The notes under the pieces: model-generated
Database searches by the model: none
What the model saw: only the letters and a program-made list of their open reading frames with translations
What the model was told of the DNA's origin: nothing
In this document: positions 35,972 to 44,597 of the stretch, piece by piece
Position numbering within the stretch: position 1 is the stretch's first letter
How the letters are laid out: every line of letters begins with the position of its first letter
Made by a program: the position numbers and the translations under genes
Assembly: GCF_003432485.1 (NCBI RefSeq)
Contig: NZ_QVNQ01000012.1
Coordinates: 124,001-188,000 of the forward strand
Direction of reading: 5' to 3'
Origin: Actinomadura spongiicola
GTDB lineage: Bacteria; Actinomycetota; Actinomycetes; Streptosporangiales; Streptosporangiaceae
Length of the DNA stretch: 64,000 nt

Positions 35972-37678
35972 CTACTCGGGACGGCGGGCGCCGAACATGA
36001 TCTCGTCCCAGGACGGCACGGAGGCGCGCTTGGCCTTGGACTTGCGGCGCCGCGCCGGTCGCGCCGCGGCCGGTTCCCCACCGGCCGCGGCGGGCGACGC
36101 CCCGGCGGCGGGCTTGTCCTGCGCGGCCGCGGCGGGCATGGCGGGACGGCCGGTCTGCTTCTTCTTCGCGGGTGGGCGTGGGGACGGCCGCTGCGGGGCC
36201 CGTTGCGGCGCCGGGGGCGTGTCGGACGCGGCCTCGTCGCCCTCGGCTTCGGGGGGCTCGGGCGGCGCGGCGGGCTCGGTCTCGCGCGGGGGAGCGGGAG
36301 CCTCGCCGGACGCCTTCTCGTCCGATGCCTCGACCGGTGCCTCGACAGGCGCCTCGTCGGGCGCTTCGACAGGCGCCTCGTCAGCTGCTTCGTCGGTCGC
36401 GGTGCCGTCGACGTCGCCGGTCTCGTCGCCGGTCGTGTCTTCGGGCCTGTCGGTCGCCGCCTCCGGCTCGCCGGCGAGGGCCGCGTCCTTCTCGGCGGCG
36501 TCGCCTTCGTCCTCCTGCTCCGGCGGGCGGCCGGGTTCGCGCGACTCCACGGTCGCGGGAGCCTCCGCGGCGGGCTCGGGCGTCTCGGCGGGTCGGGTCT
36601 CCTCGGCGGACCGGGTCTCTTCGGTGGACTCGGTCTTCTCGGTGAGTTCGGTCTCGTCGGCGGGCGCCGGCTCCTCGGACGGTTCGGTCGCGGTGGGGGC
36701 GGCGGTCGGACGCAGCGGTGCGGGCGGGCCGGCGGCGGGTTCGGGCCGGTCGCCCGCCTCGCGGGGCTGGGCGGCGGCCTCGCGCAGCGCCACGGCATCG
36801 CCCGGCCGGCGGAACGGGCCGCGGGGGTCGTTCCCGGGGCCGTGCTCGACGACGGAGGCGTGGGGCTCGGCGGCGCGGAGGGGTTCGCGGACGGCGGGCC
36901 GGTCGTGCTGTTCGCGTCGTCCGAGCCGTTCGACCGGTTCGGGCTGGTCGGGCTCGGTGGGCAGGCCGCGCGGGGCCAGGTCGCGCGGCTGGTCACGAGG
37001 GGGCAGCTCACGGGGCGGCAGGTCGCGGTCGCTGGAGACGACCTTCATGGCGGGACGGCGCGGAACGAGCGGGGTGACGGTGTCGGAGAGCGGCTCGTCG
37101 TCCCATTCGACGGCGGTGAGGCGGGCGGCGATCTCGTCCAGCGGGGAGACATGGCGCCGCCGCGGGTCGAAGGTCCACTCGGCGGCGTGCGGGCGTCCGT
37201 TGTCGAAGAAGGACAGCCGGACGCGCCAGGTGTTGTCCTCGCACTTCCAGGAGTCCCACTCGACCTCTTCGAGGTCGACGCCGCCGCGGCCGAGGCGTTC
37301 CTCGACGGTCTCGCCGAGCGGTGGCCCGGGGGTGGACTCGCCGGGGCGGCGGACGGCGACGCGTTGCGCCTGCTGCGCCATGTACTCGCGTTCCTGCAGG
37401 ACCGGGCCCTCGAACCAGCGGACGCGTTCGACCGGGATTCCCGCCGACTCGGCGATCTCCTCCGCGGTCTCCCCGGAACGGATTCGGGCCTGGATCTCCT
37501 TGGGGCGCAAGGGACTCTCCACTTCGATCTCGAACTGGCCGAGGCGGGAGAAGTGCCCACGGACCGCGGCGCGGAGCCGGTCGTCGACGGGCAGGGTGAA
37601 CCGGGTGCCTCGGCCCGCGGTGGCCAGGACGAGGTACGTACCGTCCTCGCTGACCGCGACGAGGCGCAGCTCCTGCAT
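35972..37678 (-). CDS. sepH: Septation protein SepH
   Basis: 568 residues. The N-terminal DUF3071 domain (about 1-170) starts MQELRLVAVSEDGTYLVLAT and includes a helix-turn-helix-like part (GETAEEIAESAGIPVERVRWFEG). A long acidic, disordered linker with Glu/Ala/Pro/Thr repeats follows. The C-terminus ends in the conserved SVPSWDEIMFG motif. In Streptomyces SepH binds FtsZ and stimulates Z-ring assembly during sporulation septation; the linker length varies between species. The ATG at 37678 follows an AGGAA-like site. The opposite neighbour begins beyond 425 bp of intergenic DNA. Confidence 0.93.
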   Translation of the reverse strand: MQELRLVAVSEDGTYLVLATAGRGTRFTLPVDDRLRAAVRGHFSRLGQFEIEVESPLRPKEIQARIRSGETAEEIAESAGIPVERVRWFEGPVLQEREYMAQQAQRVAVRRPGESTPGPPLGETVEERLGRGGVDLEEVEWDSWKCEDNTWRVRLSFFDNGRPHAAEWTFDPRRRHVSPLDEIAARLTAVEWDDEPLSDTVTPLVPRRPAMKVVSSDRDLPPRELPPRDQPRDLAPRGLPTEPDQPEPVERLGRREQHDRPAVREPLRAAEPHASVVEHGPGNDPRGPFRRPGDAVALREAAAQPREAGDRPEPAAGPPAPLRPTAAPTATEPSEEPAPADETELTEKTESTEETRSAEETRPAETPEPAAEAPATVESREPGRPPEQEDEGDAAEKDAALAGEPEAATDRPEDTTGDETGDVDGTATDEAADEAPVEAPDEAPVEAPVEASDEKASGEAPAPPRETEPAAPPEPPEAEGDEAASDTPPAPQRAPQRPSPRPPAKKKQTGRPAMPAAAAQDKPAAGASPAAAGGEPAAARPARRRKSKAKRASVPSWDEIMFGARRPE

Positions 37679-38103
37679 GCGTGTCCTTCCTGCCCTGTCA
37701 TGATGGCACGGAGGACCCCGGACCCGCCCGCCGTGCTCTCAACCGGCCGGCCGTCCGATGCCCACCGAGGGCGCATGCGTGCCCTTCCCCCGGTTCCCGA
37801 GTCTCTCTTTCGGACACACCTGCTGCCAGCACCGTACCCGGCATGTCCGAACATCGCCGCTCTCGAAGCCCTCTTCACGAGGCCGAAGAGGGCACCTGAC
37901 CAAGCTTGCCGGGGACGCGACCGGCCCGGGGGCGCCCGGCCGGATTCTTGTCCATCTTTTTCCACACCGTGCCCGACGGACGTCCGGCCCCGAGCGTCCC
38001 CCGACGTTGTGAGCGTCACGTTCTCGATAGGAACAACCTCAATGTCCCGGTTAGTTGGTCTTCCGGGGATTCGATGGCGATCAATGGCGATGGACAGGGG
38101 TGA
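37679..38103. other. Intergenic region upstream of sepH and the DPxATR membrane protein
   Basis: 425 bp between divergent genes, with no gene seen. An ECF-sigma-like promoter for the plus-strand gene lies at its right end. The rest has no recognisable RNA or repeat. Confidence 0.4.
38030..38052 (+). promoter_or_regulatory. ECF sigma-type promoter candidate
   Basis: GGAAC (38030-38034) followed 15 nt later by GTT (38050-38052) resembles the GGAAC-N15/16-GTT pattern of stress ECF sigma factors. It is about 50 bp upstream of the membrane-protein start. Confidence 0.3.
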
Positions 38104-39060
38104 GTGACCGAGATGCCGCGTAAGCTGCCGGAAGTCAGCACGACGCAGCTGGTCGCCAGCGCGGCGGCGACGGCGATCGCCGCCTTCGGCGCGTCCTATC
38201 TGGGCGTTTACGGAACGATCATCGGCGCGGCGCTGATGAGCGTGATCTCGACGGCGGGTTCGGCGGTCGGCAAGCACTACCTCGACCAGGGCCGCGAGCA
38301 GATCAAGGAACTGACGCACCTGCAGACGGCCGCGCGGCGGCGGGCGACGGCGGAGGGCGCGGCGGACGAGGCGACCAGCGCCGACCCGACCCGCACCATC
38401 GCGTGGTCTGGCGACCCGAGCGCGACGCGGTTCGAGCCGGCGTTCGGCGGCGGTGACCCGAACGCGACGCGGCTCGACGGCACGTACGGCGCCGACCCGG
38501 GCGCCACCCGCATGGACCCGGTCGACGCGATCGCCGCGTCGCTCGCCGAGGAGGCGGGCGAGGACGCGGTGCGCCAGGTCGTCCGCCGGTCGGCGTGGCG
38601 GAGCACCGTCGAATGGGCGAAGGCGCGCTGGGTGATGCTGGTGGTGTCGTCGGCGGTGGTGTTCGGCATCGTGCTCGGCGGCATCACGATCTACGAGGCG
38701 ACCACCGGGCAGACCATCGGCAAGAGCGACAAGGGACTGACCGTGAGCAACGTCCTCGGTGGTGGAGGCGGGCAGACGGAGGACGCGCCGTCGCCGTCCC
38801 CGAGCGACGGTCCGACCGAGCCCGGCGCCACCCCGAGCGGCACGCCGACCGGTGAGGTGCCGCCCACGCGGCCGAGCACGCCGGACGGTGAGCCGACGAC
38901 GCGGCCGACCGAGCAGCCCACCGAGGAGCCCACGTCCGCGCCCACGACCCCGCAGCCGACGCAGCCGGACACCCCGGCGCCCACCGAGGGTCCGCAGGGC
39001 GGCGGTGGCCAGGAGCCCGGGGCCCCCGACCCGCAGGGCCGCTCCGCTCCGATCGGCTAG
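38104..39060 (+). CDS. Membrane protein with DPxATR repeats and a Pro/Thr-rich exported tail
   Basis: 318 residues from the GTG at 38104; an ATG at 38113 is an alternative, and neither has ideal Shine-Dalgarno spacing. Residues 10-50 are hydrophobic and Ala/Gly-rich (LVASAAATAIAAFGASYLGVYG). Residues 85-145 hold four related units (ADPTRTIAW, GDPSATRFEP, GDPNATRLDG, ADPGATRMDP), whose Thr residues could be phospho-acceptors. A clear transmembrane helix lies near 178-200 (WVMLVVSSAVVFGIVLGGITIYEA). The last 100 residues are Pro/Thr/Glu-rich and probably extracytoplasmic. No enzyme motif is present. The promoter resembles an envelope-stress type. Function unknown. Confidence 0.78.
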   Translation: MTEMPRKLPEVSTTQLVASAAATAIAAFGASYLGVYGTIIGAALMSVISTAGSAVGKHYLDQGREQIKELTHLQTAARRRATAEGAADEATSADPTRTIAWSGDPSATRFEPAFGGGDPNATRLDGTYGADPGATRMDPVDAIAASLAEEAGEDAVRQVVRRSAWRSTVEWAKARWVMLVVSSAVVFGIVLGGITIYEATTGQTIGKSDKGLTVSNVLGGGGGQTEDAPSPSPSDGPTEPGATPSGTPTGEVPPTRPSTPDGEPTTRPTEQPTEEPTSAPTTPQPTQPDTPAPTEGPQGGGGQEPGAPDPQGRSAPIG

Positions 39061-39064
39061 CGGG

Positions 39065-40375
39065 TCAGTCGCCGAACACGCGTCGCGTGTACGGGTTGGC
39101 GAAGCGGCGGTCCGGGTCGAGTTCGTCCCGGACCGCCTGGAAGTCCCGGAACCTCGGGTACGCCTTCTCCAGGTACGCCGCGTCGCGCGTGTGGAGTTTG
39201 CCCCAGTGCGGGCGGCCGTCCAGTGAGGTCATGAGGTCCTCGACGCCACGGAAGTAGTCCTCGTGCGCGTCGCGGTGGTAGACGTGCACGGCGATGAAGG
39301 CGCTGTGCCGTCCGTGGGCCATCGACAGCCAGGCGTCCTCTTGGGGGAGCACCCGGACCTCGATGGGGAAGCTGATCCGCCAGTCCCGTCGTGCGAACAG
39401 GGAACGGAGTTCGCGCAGCGCGGGGACGAGCCGCTCGCGCGGGATCGCGTACTCCTGCTCCTTGAAGCGGACCGTCCTCGGGCTGGTGAAGACCTTGTAC
39501 GAGGTGTCGCTGTAGGCGCGGGCACCGAACGCCCTGGCTGAAATGCCGTTCACGAACGGCGTGGCGGCGGGCACCGAATGCGTCAGCCGGTTCACGGCCC
39601 CGAAGACGGTGTTGGACAGGAAGCGGTCGTCCAACCAGTGCTTGAGCTTCGACAGTGGCTCCGCGGGGCCTTCGACGCGGTTGTTGCGTTTGGTCAGGCA
39701 CCCCTCGGTGTGCGGGAACCAGTAGAACTCGAAGTGTTCGTTGTCGGCGTCGAACTCGTCCAGGCGTGCGAGCACCTCGTTCCACCTCATCGGTTCTTCC
39801 CGCGCGTGCAGGAGGAAAGATGGAACGGTCCGCCAGGTGACGGCGGTGACGACGCCGAGCGCGCCGAGGCCGGAGCGTGCCGCGTCGAACAGGTCGGGGC
39901 GCTCGTCACGCGAGCACGTCACGATGGAGCCGTCGGCGAGGACCAGTTCCAGCTCGGTGACCTGTGAGGCGAGCCCGGAGGTATCGCGGCCGGTGCCGTG
40001 CGTGGCGGTCTGGAGGGCCCCGGCGACCGTCTGCTCCTGGATGTCGCCCATGTTGGCCAGCGCGAGTCCGTGGTCGTCCAGGACGCGGTTGAGTTCGCGC
40101 AGCGTGAGACCCGCCTCGACGGTGACGAGCCGGGACGCGGTGTCGACCGATCGGACGGCCGTGAGCCCGGCGGGCCGCAGCAGGACGCCCTCCGCGACGG
40201 CCGCGCCGGTGAAGGAGTGACCCGTGCCCGTCATACGGACCGTGAGTCCGTCGTCGGCGGCCGCCCGGACCGCCGCGGCCACCTCGTCCGTGGTACCCGG
40301 GGTCACGACGCGGCGCGGGGCGGCCCGCTGGTTTCCCGCCCAGTTCTTCCAGGTCGGGTGGGGCACGGGGGACAT
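39065..40375 (-). CDS. FAD-dependent D-arabinono-1,4-lactone oxidase-family protein
   Basis: 436 residues. The N-terminal PCMH-type FAD-binding domain shows VRMTGTGHSFTGAAVAEGVLLRP, the region where covalent FAD would attach if a His is placed as in the vanillyl-alcohol-oxidase family, then GDIQEQTVAGALQTATHGTG. The C-terminal ALO domain contains FEFYWFPHT, FPIEVRVLPQEDAWLSMAHGR and HWGKLHT. It is similar to L-gulono-lactone and D-arabinono-lactone oxidases and alditol oxidases, which oxidise sugar lactones or polyols with O2 or another acceptor. Actinobacterial members vary in substrate, so the exact reaction is uncertain. It is divergent from hemH. Confidence 0.88.
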   Translation of the reverse strand: MSPVPHPTWKNWAGNQRAAPRRVVTPGTTDEVAAAVRAAADDGLTVRMTGTGHSFTGAAVAEGVLLRPAGLTAVRSVDTASRLVTVEAGLTLRELNRVLDDHGLALANMGDIQEQTVAGALQTATHGTGRDTSGLASQVTELELVLADGSIVTCSRDERPDLFDAARSGLGALGVVTAVTWRTVPSFLLHAREEPMRWNEVLARLDEFDADNEHFEFYWFPHTEGCLTKRNNRVEGPAEPLSKLKHWLDDRFLSNTVFGAVNRLTHSVPAATPFVNGISARAFGARAYSDTSYKVFTSPRTVRFKEQEYAIPRERLVPALRELRSLFARRDWRISFPIEVRVLPQEDAWLSMAHGRHSAFIAVHVYHRDAHEDYFRGVEDLMTSLDGRPHWGKLHTRDAAYLEKAYPRFRDFQAVRDELDPDRRFANPYTRRVFGD

Positions 40376-40478
40376 GCGGCGACTCTACTCGCCCGCTATT
40401 CGCGAGGAAAGCTCACGTTTTGCGGCTGATGGCAAAGGTGCGGCGTGAGCGCTGGGAGACAGCTGATTTGATGGAGGT

Positions 40479-41408
40479 ATGACTTCGCCCGCGCACACGA
40501 GCGCGCCGTACGACGCGCTGCTACTGCTGTCGTTCGGCGGGCCTGAGGGGCCCGAGGACGTGCTGCCGTTCCTGGAGAACGTGACACGCGGCCGCAACAT
40601 CCCCCGCGAACGATTGGAAGAGGTGGGGGAGCACTACTACCTGTTCGGCGGGGTCAGCCCGATCAACCAGCAGTGTCGTGACCTCAAGGCCGCCATCGAG
40701 GCCGATTTCGCCGCCCACGCTGTGGAGCTTCCCGTCTACTGGGGAAACCGGAACTGGACCCCCTACCTTGCCGACACCGTCCGGCAGATGAGGGCGGACG
40801 GCATCCGGCGAGCAGCCGCATTCGTCACGTCCGCCTACAGCGGGTACTCCACCAACGACCAGTACCTCGAAGACATCGAGCGCGCACGCGAGGAAGTACC
40901 GGACGCGCCCGTCATCGACAAGCTGCCCGTCTACTGCGACCGGCCCGGCTTCCTCGAACCGTTCGCGGACGCCGCCCAAGACGCGCTGAACCGGCTGCCC
41001 GAAGACGCACGGTTGGTCTTCACCGCGCACAGCGTGCCGCTCGACCAGCCCAACCGGGAACTGTACGTCGCGGAACTGGAGACGGCCGCGCGGACGGTCG
41101 CGTCGAAGGCGGCCCCCGGGAAACCGTGGGACCTCGTCTACCAGAGCCGAAGCGGCCCGCCGACCCAACCATGGCTGGAACCCCAGATCACCGACCATCT
41201 GGAGAAACTGAGCGGCGAAGGCGTCCGCGCCGTCGCGGTCGTCCCGATCGGCTTCGTCTCCGACCACATGGAGGTCAAGTTCGACCTCGACGTCGAGGCC
41301 GCCGAGCGGGCCGCCGAACTCGGCGTCGCGTTCGCGCGGGCCGCCACCCCGGGCAACGACCCCCGCTTCGCCGCGCTGCCCCGCCACCTGCTCGCCGACG
41401 CGACATGA
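40479..41408 (+). CDS. hemH: Ferrochelatase (coproporphyrin III type)
   Basis: 309 residues from an ATG after GGAGG. Key features are LLLSFGGPEGPEDVLPFLENVTRGR at the N-terminus, the Tyr-containing YYLFGGVSPIN, the catalytic His in FTAHSVP (about residue 188) and the acidic metal-side residue in FVSDHMEVKFDLD (about 265). The length and lack of a C-terminal extension fit the actinobacterial CpfC enzymes, which insert iron into coproporphyrin III. The Cys cluster of some [2Fe-2S] ferrochelatases is not obvious. The stop overlaps the start of the inositol monophosphatase gene. Confidence 0.93.
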   Translation: MTSPAHTSAPYDALLLLSFGGPEGPEDVLPFLENVTRGRNIPRERLEEVGEHYYLFGGVSPINQQCRDLKAAIEADFAAHAVELPVYWGNRNWTPYLADTVRQMRADGIRRAAAFVTSAYSGYSTNDQYLEDIERAREEVPDAPVIDKLPVYCDRPGFLEPFADAAQDALNRLPEDARLVFTAHSVPLDQPNRELYVAELETAARTVASKAAPGKPWDLVYQSRSGPPTQPWLEPQITDHLEKLSGEGVRAVAVVPIGFVSDHMEVKFDLDVEAAERAAELGVAFARAATPGNDPRFAALPRHLLADAT

Positions 41409-42217
41409 GCCACGCGGACGAACTGCTGGAACTGGCCGCCGCGACCGCGCGGGAGGCCGGCCGGATGCTGGTCGACAAGCGCCCCCCGGACGGACCGGAC
41501 GTCGTGCAGACCAAGTCGTCCCCGACCGACGTCGTCACCCTGATGGACCGCGCCGCCGAACAACTCGTCATCGAGCGGATCCGGGCCGTCCGCCCGGACG
41601 ACGCGTTCCTCGGTGAGGAGGGCGGCGACCACGCGGGCGGCAGCGGCGTCCGCTGGGTGATCGACCCGATCGACGGGACCGTCAACTACCTCTACGACCT
41701 GCCCGACTGGGCGGTCAGCATCGCCGCCGAGGTGGACGGCACGGTCGTCGCCGGGGTCGTGGAGATACCGCTGCGCGGCGAGACCTACACCGCCGTGCGC
41801 GGCGGCGGCGCCCTCCGGCACACCGCGTCCGGCGCGCGGGAGCTTCGCGTGAACTCCCAGGTGCCGCTCGGTGAGGCGCTGGTGGCCACGGGGTTCGGGT
41901 ACGCGGCGGGACGGCGTGCCCGGCAGGCGCGGGTCCTCACCGGCGTGCTGCCACGCGTCCGCGACATCCGCCGGGGCGGCTCCTGCTGCGTCGACCTGTG
42001 CGCCCTCGCCGCGGGACGGATCGACGCCTACTACGAGCGCGGCGTCCAGGCGTGGGACATCGCCGCGGGCGGTCTGATCGTTCGGGAGGCGGGCGGGCGG
42101 ATCGAAGGCCTGCACGGCGCGGCGCCCAACCCCGAACTCACCATCGCCGGGGGACCGGGCACCTTCGAGGCCCTGCACGACCTCCTCGCCCCGCTGGACC
42201 CGCTCGGCGACGACTGA
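41405..42217 (+). CDS. suhB: Inositol monophosphatase-family protein
   Basis: 270 residues. Metal-binding motifs of the family are all present: FLGEEGGD (about 72), WVIDPIDGTVNY (about 92-103) and AWDIAAGGLIVREAGG (about 219-233). The enzyme hydrolyses myo-inositol-1-phosphate or related sugar phosphates with Mg2+. In actinobacteria such enzymes supply inositol for phosphatidylinositol and mycothiol. The ATG overlaps the hemH stop (ATGA), so the two are coupled. In M. tuberculosis suhB (Rv2701c) also lies next to the DUF4193/dut block, as I recall. A strong hairpin follows the stop. Confidence 0.9.
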   Translation: MSHADELLELAAATAREAGRMLVDKRPPDGPDVVQTKSSPTDVVTLMDRAAEQLVIERIRAVRPDDAFLGEEGGDHAGGSGVRWVIDPIDGTVNYLYDLPDWAVSIAAEVDGTVVAGVVEIPLRGETYTAVRGGGALRHTASGARELRVNSQVPLGEALVATGFGYAAGRRARQARVLTGVLPRVRDIRRGGSCCVDLCALAAGRIDAYYERGVQAWDIAAGGLIVREAGGRIEGLHGAAPNPELTIAGGPGTFEALHDLLAPLDPLGDD

Positions 42218-42257
42218 CACACGGCACCCGGTGTGCGCCGGGCGCGGGGAAACGAAC

Positions 42258-42293
42258 ACGGGGCCCGGGACCGTGGCCGGTCCCGGGCCCCGT
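42258..42293. terminator. Hairpin terminator between suhB and the small convergent gene
   Basis: ACGGGGCCCGGGACCG pairs perfectly with 42278-42293 (16-bp stem, TGGC loop). It lies between convergent genes and can serve both. Confidence 0.85.
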
Positions 42294-42311
42294 ACAGGTC
42301 GTGCGCGTCGT

Positions 42312-42488
42312 TCAGTCGCAGCGGGGTGGCTCGACGCCGATATCGTTGTTCGCTGCGATCCGGCGCAGATCGTTGATCTCCTCCTGACGAATGTCCGCCA
42401 GGTAGGTGTCTCCCTCTGCGTGGGCGTTCCGCAGCGACGTGTACGCGTCATCGAGTCGCTGCTGGATCATGCGTGACAACTCGCCCAT
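42312..42488 (-). CDS. 58-residue conserved small protein
   Basis: A small gene that is easily missed. It starts at the ATG at 42488 with AGGAGG three bases upstream and ends at a TGA at 42312. The product begins MGELSRMIQQRLDDAYTSL and contains HAEGDTYLADIRQEEINDL, ending VEPPRCD. It is a charged helical protein with no membrane segment. I think near-identical short proteins occur next to CutRS-like genes in other actinomycetes, but this is from memory. The strong ribosome site, Arg/Glu/Leu helix pattern and following terminator support expression. It is divergent from the response-regulator gene and shares its control region. Confidence 0.75.
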   Translation of the reverse strand: MGELSRMIQQRLDDAYTSLRNAHAEGDTYLADIRQEEINDLRRIAANNDIGVEPPRCD

Positions 42489-42510
42489 AGGCCTCCTCCC
42501 GGATCGTGCC

Positions 42511-42545
42511 CAGGCTTACCCAGGCCTAGGCTGAAGGTAAACCTG
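42511..42545. promoter_or_regulatory. Inverted repeat in the divergent control region
   Basis: CAGGCTTACC (42511-42520) and GGTAAACCTG (42536-42545) match as an inverted repeat at 9 of 10 positions, 15 nt apart, around a central CCTAGG. The position, just upstream of the small gene's Shine-Dalgarno sequence, suggests an operator or an RNA hairpin. Confidence 0.4.
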
Positions 42546-42618
42546 TCCGCCCTGCAATTTTCGCCGGGATTTGCGGCGAGAGCGGCACCGCGCGGACGAC
42601 GATCATCTGAACAGGCGT

Positions 42619-42635
42619 TTACGGGCGCCTTACGG
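42619..42635 (+). promoter_or_regulatory. Direct repeat, likely response-regulator binding site
   Basis: TTACGG occurs twice 11 bp apart (42619-42624 and 42630-42635), one helical turn. This is the usual layout of OmpR/PhoB-family operators. It is 62 bp upstream of the regulator's GTG, consistent with autoregulation. Confidence 0.45.
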
Positions 42636-42696
42636 CTCCCGTGGCATATCTGGAATCCCCGGGGCGGCGGCCGCCCCGGACATGGAGGGGGACCCC

Positions 42697-43350
42697 GTGC
42701 GTGTTCTAGTCGTCGAGGACGAGCGCGTGCTCGCCGACGCGATCGCGACCGGTCTGCGCAGGGAGACGTTGGCCGTGGACGTCGCCTACGACGGCGCGGG
42801 CGCGCTGGAGCGGGCGGGCGTCAACGACTACGACGTGATCGTGCTGGACCGTGACCTGCCGAAGGTCCACGGCGACGACGTCTGCAAGCAGCTCGTCGCG
42901 CAGCGCTACCCGGCGCGGATCATCATGTTGACGGCGGCGGGGGAACTGGACGACCGGGTCGAGGGCCTGTCCATCGGCGCCGACGACTACCTGGCCAAGC
43001 CCTTCGCGTTCGCCGAGCTGATCGCCCGGGTGCGCGCCCTCGGCCGCCGCGCCGCCGCGCCGCTGCCGCCCGTGCTGGAACGCGCCGGGATCACCCTCGA
43101 CCCGGCCCGCCGCGAGGTCGCCCGCGACGGCCGTCCCATCGAGCTGACCCGCAAGGAGTTCGCCGTCCTGGAGGTGCTGCTCAGCGCGGACGGCGCCGTC
43201 GTCAGCTCCGAGCACCTCCTGGAGAAGGCCTGGGACGAGCACATCGACCCGTTCACCAACGTCGTCCGCGTCACGATGATGACGCTGCGCAAGAAGCTCG
43301 GCGACCCCCCGGTGATCGAGACCGTGCCCGGGGTGGGATACCGGCTGTGA
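42697..43350 (+). CDS. OmpR-family response regulator (CutR-like)
   Basis: 217 residues from the GTG at 42697, after a GGAGGGGG Shine-Dalgarno sequence. The receiver domain has the acidic pocket VVEDE, the phospho-acceptor Asp in VIVLDRDLPKVHGDD and Lys in YLAKPF. The winged-helix DNA-binding domain shows ELTRKEFAVLEVLLS and VRVTMMTLRKKLG...VPGVGYRL. It overlaps the sensor kinase gene. Sequence style and position between suhB and the DUF4193 gene match cutR of Streptomyces, as I remember that locus, where CutRS controls secretion and envelope stress genes. A TTACGG direct repeat upstream suggests autoregulation. Confidence 0.9.
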   Translation: MRVLVVEDERVLADAIATGLRRETLAVDVAYDGAGALERAGVNDYDVIVLDRDLPKVHGDDVCKQLVAQRYPARIIMLTAAGELDDRVEGLSIGADDYLAKPFAFAELIARVRALGRRAAAPLPPVLERAGITLDPARREVARDGRPIELTRKEFAVLEVLLSADGAVVSSEHLLEKAWDEHIDPFTNVVRVTMMTLRKKLGDPPVIETVPGVGYRL

Positions 43351-44597
43351 CCACCGAACCCACGCCGCAGCACGGCCCCGACGAACCGCGTCGTCCGGGG
43401 ACCGGCGAGCACCGCGCGTGGCGGCGCCCCGGCCCGCAGCAGGTCCCGCAGCCGCCGCCCGCCGTCAAGGGGATGTGGCACGGCGGCGACATGAAGGCGC
43501 TGCCCAGGATGAGCGTCCGGCTCCGCCTCACCCTCCTGTACGGGCTGCTGTTCTTCCTGGCGGGCGCGCTGCTGGTGTTCGTGATGTCGCTGCTGATGGC
43601 CGACATCCTCGGCGGCGTCAAGGTGATCGGCTTCAACATCACCGACGAGCAGGCCGCCGCGTTCCAGCGCCAGTTCGTCGAGCAGACGATGCGGCGGCTC
43701 GTCGGACGGTCGCTGCTCGCGCTCGGCGGGGTCGGCATCATCACGCTGGTGCTCGGCTGGTTCGTCGCCGACCGGGCGCTCGGCCCGCTGCAGCGGGTCA
43801 CGACCACGGCGCGCCGCCTGTCGGAGAGCACCCTGCACGAGCGGATCGCGCTGGAGGGCCCCGACGACGAGATCAAGGAACTGGCCGACACGTTCGACGC
43901 GATGCTGGAACGGCTCGGGCAGGCGTTCGACTCGCAGCGCCGTTTCGTCGCGAACGCCTCCCACGAACTGCGCACCCCGCTCGCCATCAACCGGACGCTG
44001 CTGGAGGTCGCGCTCGGCGACCCCGACGTCTCCGACGACCTGCGCGCCGTCGGCCGGACGCTGCTGGCGACCAACGCCCGCCACGAGCGGCTCATCGAGG
44101 GGTTGCTGCTCCTCGCCCGCAGCGAACGGGAGCTGGTGACCCGCACGCCCGTCGACCTGGCCGAGGTCGCCACGACCGTGCTGGAGCGGCCCGGACGGGG
44201 CGGCGACGACAGCGACGTGACCGTCCATCCGGAGCTGACGCCGGGGAAGGCGCTCGGCGACCCGGTGCTGCTGGAGCACCTGGTGTCCAACCTTGTCGAC
44301 AACGCCGTCAAGCACAACGTCGAGGACGGCGGCGAGCTGTGGATCCGCACCGGCATGCTGGAGGGGTACGCGACCGTGCAGGTGGAGAACACCGGTCCGG
44401 TCGTCCCCGCCTACGAGGTGGAGCGGCTGTTCGAGCCGTTCCGGCGGCTGAACGCCGACCGGGTCGAGTCGTCCAAGGGCGCCGGGCTCGGCCTGTCCAT
44501 CGTCCGGTCGGTGGTGCTGGCGCACCGTGGCGCCGTGTACGCGGCGCCGCGCCCCGGCGGCGGGCTGATCGTCACCGTCCGCCTCCCACCCGGCTGA
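43347..44597 (+). CDS. Sensor histidine kinase (CutS-like)
   Basis: 416 residues from a GTG overlapping the regulator's stop. A Pro-rich cytoplasmic N-terminus of about 50 residues precedes transmembrane helix 1 (about 60-85). A short extracytoplasmic sensor loop of about 40 residues is followed by helix 2 (about 122-145), HAMP, HisKA with the phospho-acceptor in NASHELRTPL (about 212), and an ATPase domain with NLVDNAVKHN and GAGLGLSIVRSVV. The sensor loop contains no Cys, whereas I recall that Streptomyces CutS uses two. The sensing mechanism may therefore differ. An exact 14-bp tandem duplication spans the stop codon. Confidence 0.9.
   Translation: MTTEPTPQHGPDEPRRPGTGEHRAWRRPGPQQVPQPPPAVKGMWHGGDMKALPRMSVRLRLTLLYGLLFFLAGALLVFVMSLLMADILGGVKVIGFNITDEQAAAFQRQFVEQTMRRLVGRSLLALGGVGIITLVLGWFVADRALGPLQRVTTTARRLSESTLHERIALEGPDDEIKELADTFDAMLERLGQAFDSQRRFVANASHELRTPLAINRTLLEVALGDPDVSDDLRAVGRTLLATNARHERLIEGLLLLARSERELVTRTPVDLAEVATTVLERPGRGGDDSDVTVHPELTPGKALGDPVLLEHLVSNLVDNAVKHNVEDGGELWIRTGMLEGYATVQVENTGPVVPAYEVERLFEPFRRLNADRVESSKGAGLGLSIVRSVVLAHRGAVYAAPRPGGGLIVTVRLPPG

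Noticed and set aside
36290..36680. Degenerate 15-bp periodicity in sepH considered as a repeat feature
   Set aside because: It reflects Glu/Ala/Pro/Thr-rich codon runs in the SepH linker; no exact unit recurs.
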